In this document: in pieces, positions 6,989-15,219 of the stretch
Layout of the letters: each line of letters starts with the position of its first letter
Position numbering within the stretch: the stretch's first letter is position 1
Assembly (NCBI RefSeq): GCF_050943655.1
Contig: NZ_JBMNPQ010000007.1
Location: 1-35,889, forward strand
DNA: 35,889 nucleotides
Origin: Peptoniphilus_A sp050943655
GTDB taxonomy: Bacteria; Bacillota; Clostridia; Tissierellales; Peptoniphilaceae
Direction: 5' to 3'
The notes under the pieces: model-generated
What the model saw: only the letters and a program-made list of their open reading frames with translations
What the model was told of the DNA's origin: nothing
Databases searched by the model: none
Position numbers and translations under genes: made by a program

Positions 6989-8772
6989 TATTCTATTTCT
7001 AATAAATATTTTTCAATGGCCTCTGCAATCATGTCGTAGGATTTTTCACCTTGGAAGGAATAAACTTCCTCTCCATTTTTATAGAACTTTGTAAGTGGCA
7101 ATTGATATATTTCATTTTTCTCTGCAAAATCTCTATTCTTGTCAACGTCCATATAGTAGGCTGATACGTTTTTAAATTCATCTGTAAGCATTGCCTCAAC
7201 AATTTCCATAAGCGCCATGCAGTGAGTGCATCTTGGAGCTCCGAAAACACAGATGGAGTATTCGTTTTTGGAAATAATTTCTGCAAAGTTTTGACTGAAG
7301 ATATTTTTGATGACGCTGTTGTTTTTCCTAATCATTTCTTTATTTTCTGCCAAGTCTTTTGGTGATTCTGATTCTTGTGAAAGTGGGTCAATGTCGTTAG
7401 ATAAAACAGCGCCAGGCACATTTGTAAGGGGTGCCTCTTTAAACTCTCCTGCGCCTTTTAGTCTATAGTAGGACATATCTTCAATTACTTCTATGTCATT
7501 TTCATCTTTATCTACATCCATGTATTCGTAAGGGTACCTGTAGACCCTATAAATTAAATTGTTCCTTAGCATGTTTTCGGTGTCAGTTCTATATGGACAG
7601 CTCCACTCCCAAACAATTTCTTTATCTCTTGTAACTTCAACTACCATGCCCTCCGTTGCAAGAGTTATTAAAGTGTTTCCATTTGGAAGTCTCTGCAAAT
7701 TGCCTCCGTATGGGGAATAAAATTTATAGCCGTTAAGAGGAATTGAAAATCCAAAGTCTCTCGGATCTATGCTCCATGTTTTTGAAAGTGTAATTGGATT
7801 TATCTCCAAAACTCTAGAATAATTTCTCACGAAGGGAAGAAGTCCAGATGGCGATGTCAGAGTTGGAGGTCCATAGCCGCAGCTTCCTCCGTTGTCAAAA
7901 ATTAAAAGATTGCCCTCTCCCTCAAGCCCCTTTGGAATAATGCTTGCAAAAGTTGATCCGACAACTGGTCCAATTTTGTGAAAATCTTTAAAGCTTGGAC
8001 CTAGCTTGTAACATATTCTAGACTTCTTTTTGTCTATTATTCCAATAATATTTGCAGCTCTTGCTGTAAATAAAATATTATCTGGATGAAATCTTGTGTC
8101 TCCCTGATCATACCACTTATTTTCTCCAATTACAGAAATTGAAGTAACATCTAAGAAGTTGCCCAGTTGATTTTCTGTAATTCTAAGGTTTGGATTTCTA
8201 TAAATTACGTTTTTCGCCTCTTCAGAAAATCCCAGCTCGTCGAAGTGTTCACTAAAGGAGAATTTCCACAAAATATTTCCTTCATAATCTATTTCTAAAA
8301 TTACATCATCAAGAAGAGTTTTATCAGAAATATCGCTCTTCACAATTTCGTCGTGCACAAGTAGAAGAGTATTTGGCTCATCTACCTTTCTTTCTGTTGG
8401 ATAGTAGTATCCCACAGAGTTTCCCTCTCTTTGAAAGTCAGAGTGTGCCTTTGCCATCCACTTTGGGGAGTATCCCCGATCACTCATGTATTTAAAACCA
8501 TCGAAGTCGAAGAGCACATCCCCTTCTTTATTAAATTCTAGTAACTTTATCCCGTCACTTACTCCAAAGTCAGACGATCTGAAGGAAGATATGCTCATTA
8601 TATTTCCGTTACTAAACATCTTGGCAGGCATTGGGTTTACAGAATATCTGTATAATTCTGTCCCGTCCATTTTAGTAACAAGAGCTCCATCTTTTGCCGT
8701 TGAAATTAAATTAATTCCATTGTAGCACTTGTCTTTTTTGTAAATAACAGTTCCTCTCGGATATACTCTCAT
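6988..8772 (-). CDS. Arylsulfotransferase-type propeller fused to thioredoxin domain
   Basis: This 594-residue protein has two parts. Residues about 1-430 resemble the arylsulfotransferase (ASST) beta-propeller family, with LPNGNTLITLATEG at 362-375 and repeated NGNxx/WxW blade motifs such as EIVWEWSCPY. Residues about 485-594 are a thioredoxin-fold domain with a CTHC redox site (C515, C518) and the expected cis-proline region (LPLTKFYKNG, P559). No signal peptide is visible, so the protein appears cytoplasmic, unlike exported ASSTs. Its ATG overlaps the stop of the thioredoxin-reductase-like gene (ATGA), which implies coupled translation. I infer that the reductase reduces the CTHC site. Whether the propeller transfers sulfate is unknown. 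Confidence 0.8.
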   Translation of the reverse strand: MRVYPRGTVIYKKDKCYNGINLISTAKDGALVTKMDGTELYRYSVNPMPAKMFSNGNIMSISSFRSSDFGVSDGIKLLEFNKEGDVLFDFDGFKYMSDRGYSPKWMAKAHSDFQREGNSVGYYYPTERKVDEPNTLLLVHDEIVKSDISDKTLLDDVILEIDYEGNILWKFSFSEHFDELGFSEEAKNVIYRNPNLRITENQLGNFLDVTSISVIGENKWYDQGDTRFHPDNILFTARAANIIGIIDKKKSRICYKLGPSFKDFHKIGPVVGSTFASIIPKGLEGEGNLLIFDNGGSCGYGPPTLTSPSGLLPFVRNYSRVLEINPITLSKTWSIDPRDFGFSIPLNGYKFYSPYGGNLQRLPNGNTLITLATEGMVVEVTRDKEIVWEWSCPYRTDTENMLRNNLIYRVYRYPYEYMDVDKDENDIEVIEDMSYYRLKGAGEFKEAPLTNVPGAVLSNDIDPLSQESESPKDLAENKEMIRKNNSVIKNIFSQNFAEIISKNEYSICVFGAPRCTHCMALMEIVEAMLTDEFKNVSAYYMDVDKNRDFAEKNEIYQLPLTKFYKNGEEVYSFQGEKSYDMIAEAIEKYLLEIE

Positions 8773-9701
8773 ACTATTCCTCTATTTCTAATGTACCTTT
8801 CGGCAAAAACTGTAGCCGTTGCACCATCGCTTGCTGCAGTGACGATTTGTCTTAAAACCTTTCGTCTAACATCACCTGCTGCAAAAATTCCATCTACAGA
8901 AGTTCTCATCATCTCGTCAGTTTTAATAAATCCTCCATCATCAAGCTCAACTAAACCTTTTACGACATCGGTGTTTGGAGTCATCCCTGCAAAAATAAAA
9001 ACACCATCAGATGAAACTGTGCTGTACTCATCTTCCTTAGAATTATAAAGCACAAGGCTTTCAACCTTGCCGTCTCCAATAATTTTTTCAAGTCGGCTGT
9101 TCCAAGTAAATGAGACTTTTGGATTTTGTTTTATCCTTTCAACTTCACGCGCATTTCCATCAAACTGGTCAACGTCGTGAATTATTATCATATTAATTGA
9201 ATTGGTAAAGTTTGAAAGATAGTCGGCTTCCTCAAGTGCCAAGTCGCCAGAGCCTAAAATGTGAATATCTTTATTAATAAAATAATCTGCATCGCAAGTT
9301 GCACAGTAGCTTACGCCGCTTCCAGTTAGCTCGCGTTCTCCCGGAACATTTATTACTTTAGAAGATGTTCCTGTCGAAATAATTATGGCTTTAGTATAAA
9401 ATACTCTCTTTCTCTTCGTAGTAATTTTAAAAAGCTCTCCCTCTTTTTCAATTGTCTTAACTGTCCCATAAGTAAAGTCGTTAGTAGAAAAAGACTCTGC
9501 ATGCTTTTTAAATTCATCTACAATTTCTCTACCAGAGCTCTCCACAAATCCCGGATAATTTATTACTTCAGCTGTGTCGTTAATTCTTCCGCCAAAAGTG
9601 TATTCTTCGATTAAAAGCGTCTTTAAAAGAGCTCTTCCTGCATATACAGCTGCTGATAAACCAGCAGGCCCAGCTCCCACAATTATTAAATCATAATTCA
9701 T
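8769..9701 (-). CDS. Thioredoxin-reductase-like flavoprotein with atypical donor site
   Basis: This 310-residue FAD protein has the TrxB fold. The FAD-binding GAGPAG lies at 9-14, the redox pair CATC at 133-136 (C133, C136), and the second FAD motif GIFAAGDV at 271-278. The pyridine-nucleotide domain is unusual. The loop reads GSGDLALEEA at 150-159, and the HRRxxxRA motif that binds the 2'-phosphate of NADPH is replaced by HDVDQFDGNA (175-184). NADPH may therefore not be the donor. NADH or reduced ferredoxin, as in ferredoxin-dependent flavin thioredoxin reductases, are alternatives. The start ATG 9701 has GAGGTGAT upstream. The stop overlaps the next gene, which carries a thioredoxin domain and is the likely partner. 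Confidence 0.85.
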   Translation of the reverse strand: MNYDLIIVGAGPAGLSAAVYAGRALLKTLLIEEYTFGGRINDTAEVINYPGFVESSGREIVDEFKKHAESFSTNDFTYGTVKTIEKEGELFKITTKRKRVFYTKAIIISTGTSSKVINVPGERELTGSGVSYCATCDADYFINKDIHILGSGDLALEEADYLSNFTNSINMIIIHDVDQFDGNAREVERIKQNPKVSFTWNSRLEKIIGDGKVESLVLYNSKEDEYSTVSSDGVFIFAGMTPNTDVVKGLVELDDGGFIKTDEMMRTSVDGIFAAGDVRRKVLRQIVTAASDGATATVFAERYIRNRGIV

Positions 9702-9710
9702 ACTATCACC

Positions 9711-10316
9711 TCAAATACTATCTACTGGATTTTTTGGTGCCTTCTGCAAAATTGTAAACTTTCCGTCTTTATATTCAGCTATATTAAAAAATCCATTTCG
9801 CCTAACCCTATTTGTCCAAAAATTTTCTATTGGAATATTTTCCATAATATTAAACATCGATACCATGGTCACGCCGTGAGTCACAATTAAAATCTTTTCG
9901 TCCTCTTCGGGATAAATCGCCTCTTCAAAAAATTTCTCCACCCTATTAATTAAATCGTATATGCTCTCCCCATCTTCTCTAAAGTATGAAGAGGGGCTGT
10001 TAAAATATTTTTGATGAAGATCTCTATACTTAGTCTCGACTTCCTTTAGAGTTTTGCCAGACCAATTCCCCACATCAATCTCTCTTAAGAGTTTAGTCTT
10101 TATTATATCTCTGTGCGGTGAAATTATTTTGCAAGTATCATAGGCTCTTCCAAGATCAGATGAATAAACTTTATCAAAGTCTATGTCCTTGCTACTTTCA
10201 TAGAGGCCTTTTGCCATCTCAATTCCATCTTCTGTAAGTGGCGAGTCAAGTTGACCTTGGATTATTCCCTTTTTATTCCATTCGGTTTCGCCATGTCTTG
10301 TGAAATAAATCTTCAT
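9711..10316 (-). CDS. Histidine phosphatase (phosphoglycerate mutase-like)
   Basis: This 201-residue protein belongs to the histidine phosphatase superfamily (cofactor-dependent PGM/GpmB/CobC-like). The nucleophile motif RHGET spans 7-11, with H8 the phospho-accepting residue. R57 in YSSDLGRAYDT, E79 in LLREIDVGNW, and H147 in VTHG complete the active site. Members act as phosphatases on phospho-sugars, nucleotides or cobalamin intermediates, or as mutases. The sequence does not decide between them. The start overlaps the stop of the MutS-like gene (ATGA). Its stop overlaps the binding site of the next gene, so it sits in the middle of a tight operon. Confidence 0.85.
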   Translation of the reverse strand: MKIYFTRHGETEWNKKGIIQGQLDSPLTEDGIEMAKGLYESSKDIDFDKVYSSDLGRAYDTCKIISPHRDIIKTKLLREIDVGNWSGKTLKEVETKYRDLHQKYFNSPSSYFREDGESIYDLINRVEKFFEEAIYPEEDEKILIVTHGVTMVSMFNIMENIPIENFWTNRVRRNGFFNIAEYKDGKFTILQKAPKNPVDSI

Positions 10317-11923
10317 TCTTCCTCCATATCTTTTGAAAGCTTTCTTGCCTCTTCTGTTACTTTTTTTGGATAATTTAAATTTTCCAAAATCGCTATGGCG
10401 TTTCTTGTTTTCGCCGCGCCGTCTTTTAATAGATAGTCAAATTTAATATCTCCATCTTCAATCTTCTCTTCAAAATGCTTATTTGCAAAAATATCTTCCA
10501 ATAAAATTGTAAGTTCTATGTCGTGAGTTGCGGCTATTACATAGTTGCCACTCTCTAGATATCTTAAAGTGGATGAGGCTGCAGAAATTCTATCTATTGT
10601 ATTTGTCCCTCTAAATATTTCATCTAATAAAATTAATTGCTTTTTATCTTGATTAATCATCTCTACAATTGCCTTTGACTCTGCCATGAAGTATGACAAG
10701 TTTTCAGAAAGTGAATCCGAAATATCTATGGCAGATGAAATAATAATAGGTTCAATTTCAAAACTTTCGCCAAAAAATATTCCAAAAGTAAGTGCAAAGA
10801 CTGCGTTAATGCCACAAGTTCTAAGATATGTTGACTTGCCTGATGCATTTGAACCAGTAAGAAGTATGGACTTAGAAAGGTCGAGATCATTTGGAACTGC
10901 AGATTTTAACAAAGGATTATATAGTTTTTTACCATAAATTCTATCGCCAAAAGTTGCGTCTTTTGCATCATAGGCCTTTATTACAGAAATCATTCCAATT
11001 TCTGCATCAATCTTTCCCATTAAATAGTAGAGTCTAAAAACTTTATCTCCGTGGGATTTAAAATATTTTTGTGAACTTGTAAATTGCCTTGCTTCAGTTA
11101 AAAATAAAATATTTTTATAAGTCTCTGCCCAGTCAAACTCAGGATTTCCAGACAAAAATCCAAAGGACTTAAGTGATTTCTTAAGTGGCGCGATCTCTCT
11201 TAAGAGTCTCTCGATTTCGTCTAGCTCCTCGAAAAATACTTCGTCTTTATATCTTGTCAATTTTTCTGCTGCAAAAATCATATTTCTAAGCTTTAAAAGC
11301 GCGTTTAATTTCCCCATTGTCTTCTTGTTAAACTCTTTATAAATGTAAGTGTTTCCAGCAAGTAAAACTACGGCCACAAAAAATGCAAGCTTCTGAAATA
11401 TAAATATAGATATAATTATATAAATAGCTGTAAAAGAAAAAATTTTAGCAGCTGCGACGAGTTCTCCATCTACGTCAGTGTCATCATCTAAGAGCCCGAG
11501 AACATCATCTTTAAAATATCCCACACCTTGAAATATAAATTGAATTTTTTGAAGTAGACTTTCCTTATCCTTGTAGCTATTTCGATTCCTAATATCTTTT
11601 AAAAGCTCATCGCTATCTAGATTTATATTTCTTATTTTATAATAAAAATATTCAAGTCCGAGCCTTGACACTGAGTGGTTCATCTTCTCAATGACTTTGT
11701 CAAAGTTTAAATCTTCATATGTAATTTCTGTCAAGTTGCCGCCAAGTTTTTTGTAAATTCCGTCAATTTTTCCCTTAAATTTATTTGAATGAACTTTTCC
11801 AAAATCATTTTTTATGTCGAGCATTAAATTTTTTTCTCTGTTTTTTCTGCCAATGTAGTCGTATAAAAATACAAATAAGACAAGACCCAAAAATAAAATA
11901 ATTGGAGCGTAGTATTCTTGCAT
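10313..11923 (-). CDS. Membrane-anchored MutS-family ATPase
   Basis: This 536-residue protein carries the MutS ATPase domain in its C-terminal third. The P-loop GSNASGKST is at 357-365, Walker B LILLDEIFRG starts at about 430, and the dimerisation-type motif SENLSYFMAES lies near 406-416. The N-terminal DNA mismatch-binding domains of MutS are absent. Instead there is one transmembrane segment at about 5-24 and a hydrophobic pair at about 164-195, with helical lever-like regions between. It is therefore not the classical mismatch repair protein, and its role is unknown. The chosen start ATG 11923 has AGGAGG 7 bases upstream. An ATG at 11941 would include that site. It is the first gene of a four-gene operon. 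Confidence 0.8.
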   Translation of the reverse strand: MQEYYAPIILFLGLVLFVFLYDYIGRKNREKNLMLDIKNDFGKVHSNKFKGKIDGIYKKLGGNLTEITYEDLNFDKVIEKMNHSVSRLGLEYFYYKIRNINLDSDELLKDIRNRNSYKDKESLLQKIQFIFQGVGYFKDDVLGLLDDDTDVDGELVAAAKIFSFTAIYIIISIFIFQKLAFFVAVVLLAGNTYIYKEFNKKTMGKLNALLKLRNMIFAAEKLTRYKDEVFFEELDEIERLLREIAPLKKSLKSFGFLSGNPEFDWAETYKNILFLTEARQFTSSQKYFKSHGDKVFRLYYLMGKIDAEIGMISVIKAYDAKDATFGDRIYGKKLYNPLLKSAVPNDLDLSKSILLTGSNASGKSTYLRTCGINAVFALTFGIFFGESFEIEPIIISSAIDISDSLSENLSYFMAESKAIVEMINQDKKQLILLDEIFRGTNTIDRISAASSTLRYLESGNYVIAATHDIELTILLEDIFANKHFEEKIEDGDIKFDYLLKDGAAKTRNAIAILENLNYPKKVTEEARKLSKDMEEE

Positions 11924-11949
11924 AAAAAACCTCCTATACATACATTAAC

Positions 11950-11978
11950 ATTATACAACAAAGGTCTTTTTCATTAAA
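11950..11978 (-). promoter_or_regulatory. Promoter for the MutS-like/redox operon
   Basis: On the minus strand a weak TTTAAT, a 17-base spacer and TATAAT (11955 to 11950) lie about 27 bases ahead of the chosen start. Confidence 0.45.
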
Positions 11979-12017
11979 GTAAGAAGAGCACGAGGGAAAA
12001 GCTATAAAAATTTCCAA

Positions 12018-12043
12018 TAAAAAAAGGCCGCCATAGGCAGCCC
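12018..12043 (-). terminator. Terminator of the hydroxyacid dehydrogenase gene
   Basis: On the minus strand GGCTGCC-TAT-GGCGGCC (one G-U pair) is followed by a run of seven T's (12019-12025 complement). On the plus strand the same pair is a C-A mismatch and there is no T run, so it acts on the minus strand. Confidence 0.8.
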
Positions 12044-12054
12044 TAATTTAAAAA

Positions 12055-12993
12055 TTATTTAAAGATTTCGTCTAGGTTGTTAAGAACAACTCTTCCGATA
12101 TCGTCTTGAGCATCGATAGTTGATCCACCAACGTGTGGAGTTACATAAAGTCTATCTAGTTCAAATAATTTATTTTCTACTGGTACGTCTTGAGTGTCAA
12201 GTCCGCCACTTCCAAGTTCGTTAGAAAGTGTATCTAGGTTTGCTCCGCCTAGTTTACCGTTTTTAATGTAAGTGTAAAGGTCATCTTCATTTACAATTCC
12301 ACCACGTGCTGCGTTTATAATGCAAGCTCCGTCTTTCATTTTTTCGAATTCTTCAGCACTGAATAAGTCTTTAGTGTCTGGAGTAAGTGGCATGTGAAGA
12401 GTAACTATATCAGAGTCAGTTACGATTCTGTCGAAGTCAACAAGTTCTACATAGTCAACTTTAATGTCATCTTTAGTTAGGAATGGGTCGTATGCAAGAA
12501 CGTTCATGTGGAATACATTAGCGATTTCTCCAACTCTTCTTCCGATTGCACCAAAACCACAAATTCCTAGAGTTTTGTTTCTAAGTTCTCTACCAATCCA
12601 TCTGTATTTGTTCCAGATTCCACCTTTAACTTCGTTTTGAGCTTGTACAGTGTTTCTGTAAAGGTCTAACATTTTTGCAAAAACAAGTTCAGCAACTGCG
12701 TTTGCGTTTTGTCCTGGAGAGTTTTTAACAGGAATTCCTTTTTCTTTTGCATATTCAAGGTCAATGTGGTTAGTTCCAGTTGAACCAACGAAGATTGCCT
12801 TTAAGTTTTTAGCTGCGTCAAGAACTTCTTTGTTGATGAATGGGTCAACTCTCATGATAAGAATATCATATGGTTCAATAATTTCAGCTAGTTTTTCTGA
12901 AGTTGGAAGCATAACTTTATCATATTCAATGCCTCTTTCTTCTAATCCTTTGTCAATTAAGTCTGACATATAATCTACTATTAACGCTTTCAT
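12055..12993 (-). CDS. D-2-hydroxyacid dehydrogenase (SerA-like)
   Basis: This 312-residue NAD-dependent dehydrogenase belongs to the D-isomer-specific 2-hydroxyacid family. The Rossmann motif GFGAIG is at 146-151. D169 at the end of the next strand favours NAD over NADP. Catalytic residues are R230 (in AARGG), E259 and H287 (in TPHVGG). It lacks the C-terminal ACT domain of long SerA enzymes. It could be a short phosphoglycerate dehydrogenase or a fermentative 2-hydroxyacid dehydrogenase. No serC or serB gene adjoins it. It has a strong AGGAGG site, a good promoter and its own terminator. Its codons often end in C (AAC, GAC, TTC), unlike the neighbours, suggesting high expression and hence a catabolic role (inference). 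Confidence 0.85.
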   Translation of the reverse strand: MKALIVDYMSDLIDKGLEERGIEYDKVMLPTSEKLAEIIEPYDILIMRVDPFINKEVLDAAKNLKAIFVGSTGTNHIDLEYAKEKGIPVKNSPGQNANAVAELVFAKMLDLYRNTVQAQNEVKGGIWNKYRWIGRELRNKTLGICGFGAIGRRVGEIANVFHMNVLAYDPFLTKDDIKVDYVELVDFDRIVTDSDIVTLHMPLTPDTKDLFSAEEFEKMKDGACIINAARGGIVNEDDLYTYIKNGKLGGANLDTLSNELGSGGLDTQDVPVENKLFELDRLYVTPHVGGSTIDAQDDIGRVVLNNLDEIFK

Positions 12994-13028
12994 AAAATCC
13001 TCCTTGTATGTATTTCTTCTACGATTAC

Positions 13029-13057
13029 ATTTTAATAGATAAAAAAATGTTTTTCAA
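13029..13057 (-). promoter_or_regulatory. Promoter for the hydroxyacid dehydrogenase
   Basis: On the minus strand TTGAAA (13057 to 13052), a 17-base spacer and TAAAAT (13034 to 13029) lie about 36 bases upstream of the ATG. Confidence 0.55.
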
Positions 13058-13176
13058 GATATATTGCGACTAAATAAGGCCTTAGCCAAATTTTAATCGA
13101 AAGCATCCCGAAAAACATTATTTACTTACTTTAAGTTAATCTTTTTATACATAAATTATTTTATTATATGAAATTT

Positions 13177-14538
13177 TTACATCTTGAGTTTTAAACTCTT
13201 CACCACATTGTATCCTATTATTATTGTGATGATGGCCGTTATAAGGTCTGATGTTGGAGCGGCATAAAGAAGACCATTTACTCCAAAGTTTTTTGCAAAA
13301 ATATATGAAAGCGGAATTAAAAGTATTACCTGACGAAGTAGTGCAATTACGATTCCCTTTTTTGCAAGTCCAATTGATGATAAAAATCCCATGGTAACTG
13401 GTTGGATTCCAACTAAAAATACAAAGAATAAAAATATTCTAAATAGCTTTACGCCAAATTCGTAGTATAGCTCTTCTCCTCCACCAAATAGTGCAAGGAT
13501 TTGCCTTGGAAATAATTGAAATATCGCAAAGGAAATTAGAGAAACAAGTACAGCTTTTTTAACTGCTTCGACATATACATCGATTACTCTTTGATACTTC
13601 CTTGCCCCATAGTTAAATGATGCAATTGGTTGAAGTCCCTGAGACAGTCCAATATTTATTGAGAAGAAAATCATATTTACCTTCATGACAATTCCAATTG
13701 CAGCAAGGGGTATGTTTGAACCATACTCTGATAGGCCTCCGTAATACCTAAAGAAATTATTTAAAACTACTTGCACAACAAGCATGGCTACTTGGTTAAA
13801 TCCACTTGCTGAACCAAGACGCGCTATTTGCGATACATGTCTAAAGTCAAGCTCTATAAATTTATTTTCCAAATCGACAGATTTAAATTTATTTTTAATG
13901 TAGTAAATAACCATTATAAAGGAAATGATTTGACTTAAAACAGTGGCAAGTGCCGCCCCCCTCATTCCCATGTCGAAGACAAAAATAAAAATTGGATCTA
14001 GGAATATATTTACAATTGCGCCAACTGCCATGGCATACATTGAATACTTAGGCGTCCCGTCAGCTCTTATTAAGGTTGAACCCACATTTACAAGTATTAA
14101 AAATACAAATCCAAGTGATGTCACAGAAATATATTCAACTGCATACTTCATTATCTCATCTGTTGCACCAAAAGCTGTTAAAATTTCCTTCATGAACACT
14201 CTCGTGATTATTGCAAGAATAATTCCAAGAGTCGCTGCAAGTGTAAGCCCGTTTCTTATATAGTGCTTGGACTCATCGTATCTTCCTTCTCCAAGACATA
14301 TATTAAAATTTGCCGCTGCTCCAATTCCACAAGTAAGTGCGATTGCAACGCATACTGTTGTGAGAGGAAAGGCAACATTTGTCGCGGCATTTCCCAAAAT
14401 TCCAACGGAGTTTCCAATAAATATTTGGTCGACAATATTATAAAGTGCAGAAATTATCATTGCCAAAATACTTGGCACTGCAAACTGCATTAAGAGTTTG
14501 GGAATTTCTTCTGTTCCCAATATATTTCTATCTTCCAA
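13177..14538 (-). CDS. MATE-family multidrug efflux transporter
   Basis: This is a membrane protein of about 453 residues with twelve hydrophobic segments in two related halves, as in the MepA/NorM-type MATE exporters that use Na+ or H+ gradients. The opening EDRNILGTEEIPKLL and the helix-1 stretch FAVPSILAMIISALYNIVDQ are typical, as is the later LSQGLQPIASFNYGA region. I place the start at TTG 14538, about 5 bases after AAGGTGA. The longer frame begins at a GTG that is part of that binding site. The gene is monocistronic and divergent from a small lipoprotein gene. I see no strong terminator after it. The 180 bases downstream hold only AT-rich sequence, a small palindrome near 13076 and the next gene's promoter. 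Confidence 0.9.
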   Translation of the reverse strand: MEDRNILGTEEIPKLLMQFAVPSILAMIISALYNIVDQIFIGNSVGILGNAATNVAFPLTTVCVAIALTCGIGAAANFNICLGEGRYDESKHYIRNGLTLAATLGIILAIITRVFMKEILTAFGATDEIMKYAVEYISVTSLGFVFLILVNVGSTLIRADGTPKYSMYAMAVGAIVNIFLDPIFIFVFDMGMRGAALATVLSQIISFIMVIYYIKNKFKSVDLENKFIELDFRHVSQIARLGSASGFNQVAMLVVQVVLNNFFRYYGGLSEYGSNIPLAAIGIVMKVNMIFFSINIGLSQGLQPIASFNYGARKYQRVIDVYVEAVKKAVLVSLISFAIFQLFPRQILALFGGGEELYYEFGVKLFRIFLFFVFLVGIQPVTMGFLSSIGLAKKGIVIALLRQVILLIPLSYIFAKNFGVNGLLYAAPTSDLITAIITIIIGYNVVKSLKLKM

Positions 14539-14572
14539 ATGTATCACCTTCTTAATTCCAAAAATCTTTATT

Positions 14573-14601
14573 AATATATCATTAAAAAATTTTTAAATCA
14601 A
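14573..14601 (-). promoter_or_regulatory. Promoter for the MATE transporter
   Basis: On the minus strand TTGATT, a 17-base spacer and TATATT preceded by TG (extended -10) lie about 35 bases before the TTG start. Confidence 0.5.
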
Positions 14602-14672
14602 TATTTTAAGTTTTAAATGATAATCCCAAACATTATTCTTGCGATTTTATTTTTTAATTAATTTAGTCGTAG

Positions 14673-14678
14673 TATAAT
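14673..14678 (+). promoter_or_regulatory. -10 element for the small lipoprotein
   Basis: TATAAT at 14673-14678 is followed by AGGAGG and ATG 14698. No convincing -35 is visible. The element includes the bases of an upstream in-frame ATG at 14677, which argues against that ATG as the start. Confidence 0.45.
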
Positions 14679-14697
14679 GTTTTTAATAGGAGGAACT

Positions 14698-15168
14698 ATG
14701 AAAAACTTTAAAATATTTATCGTACTTATTTTTTTAATTGTAGCTAGTGCATGTAACAAGAGCTCTACTGACGAAAATGTATATAATTATAAAACTGATT
14801 ATGTCGGCGACAATTCCAAGGTCACAAAAATCGTGGACTCTGTCAAGCTCCCTTCCATTGTGAAAAGGGGAAATATAAAAATTGATTCAGATAGTGAGCC
14901 TTATGGTGTAATTATTTATTTAGAAAACACAGAAGACATAAATCCCCGCGACCTTTCTACTAACGCCGCAGTTTATTTTTCACTAATTTCTAATTTGGGT
15001 TATGTTGAATTTAAAGAGACAAGCGAAAAAACTATTGTAGTTTTTAAAAGAGATGAAATAGATAAGTTCTTAGAATCAAAGTACTTCAAAACTTCAAAAG
15101 AAATTGGAAGTAGTGAAAAAAGTTTCTACGACTATATTGAAAAATCAAGGACAGAACTTGCCTACTAA
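14698..15168 (+). CDS. Small predicted lipoprotein
   Basis: This is a 156-residue exported protein of unknown function. An N-terminal hydrophobic signal (KNFKIFIVLIFLIVASAC) ends at a lipobox-like ASAC with C19 the probable lipidated cysteine. The mature part is charged and has no recognisable domain. It has alternating beta-like stretches such as YGVIIYLENT and KTIVVFKRDE. I chose ATG 14698 for its AGGAGG site 5 bases upstream. The earlier ATG at 14677 overlaps the -10 element. It is a single gene between the MATE promoter and its own strong terminator. Confidence 0.75.
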   Translation: MKNFKIFIVLIFLIVASACNKSSTDENVYNYKTDYVGDNSKVTKIVDSVKLPSIVKRGNIKIDSDSEPYGVIIYLENTEDINPRDLSTNAAVYFSLISNLGYVEFKETSEKTIVVFKRDEIDKFLESKYFKTSKEIGSSEKSFYDYIEKSRTELAY

Positions 15169-15176
15169 TGCACAAA

Positions 15177-15204
15177 CCGGTGAATTATTTCACCGGCTTT
15201 TTTT
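15177..15204 (+). terminator. Terminator after the small lipoprotein
   Basis: CCGGTGAA (15177-15184) pairs perfectly with TTCACCGG (15189-15196), followed by C and seven T's. Confidence 0.85.
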
Positions 15205-15219
15205 GAAATTAAATCAAAA

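Noticed and set aside
13071..13090. TAAGGCCTTA palindrome as a terminator for the MATE gene
   Set aside because: The perfect stem is only five base pairs with no loop room and no T run follows on the minus strand. It is also about 90 bases past the MATE stop.
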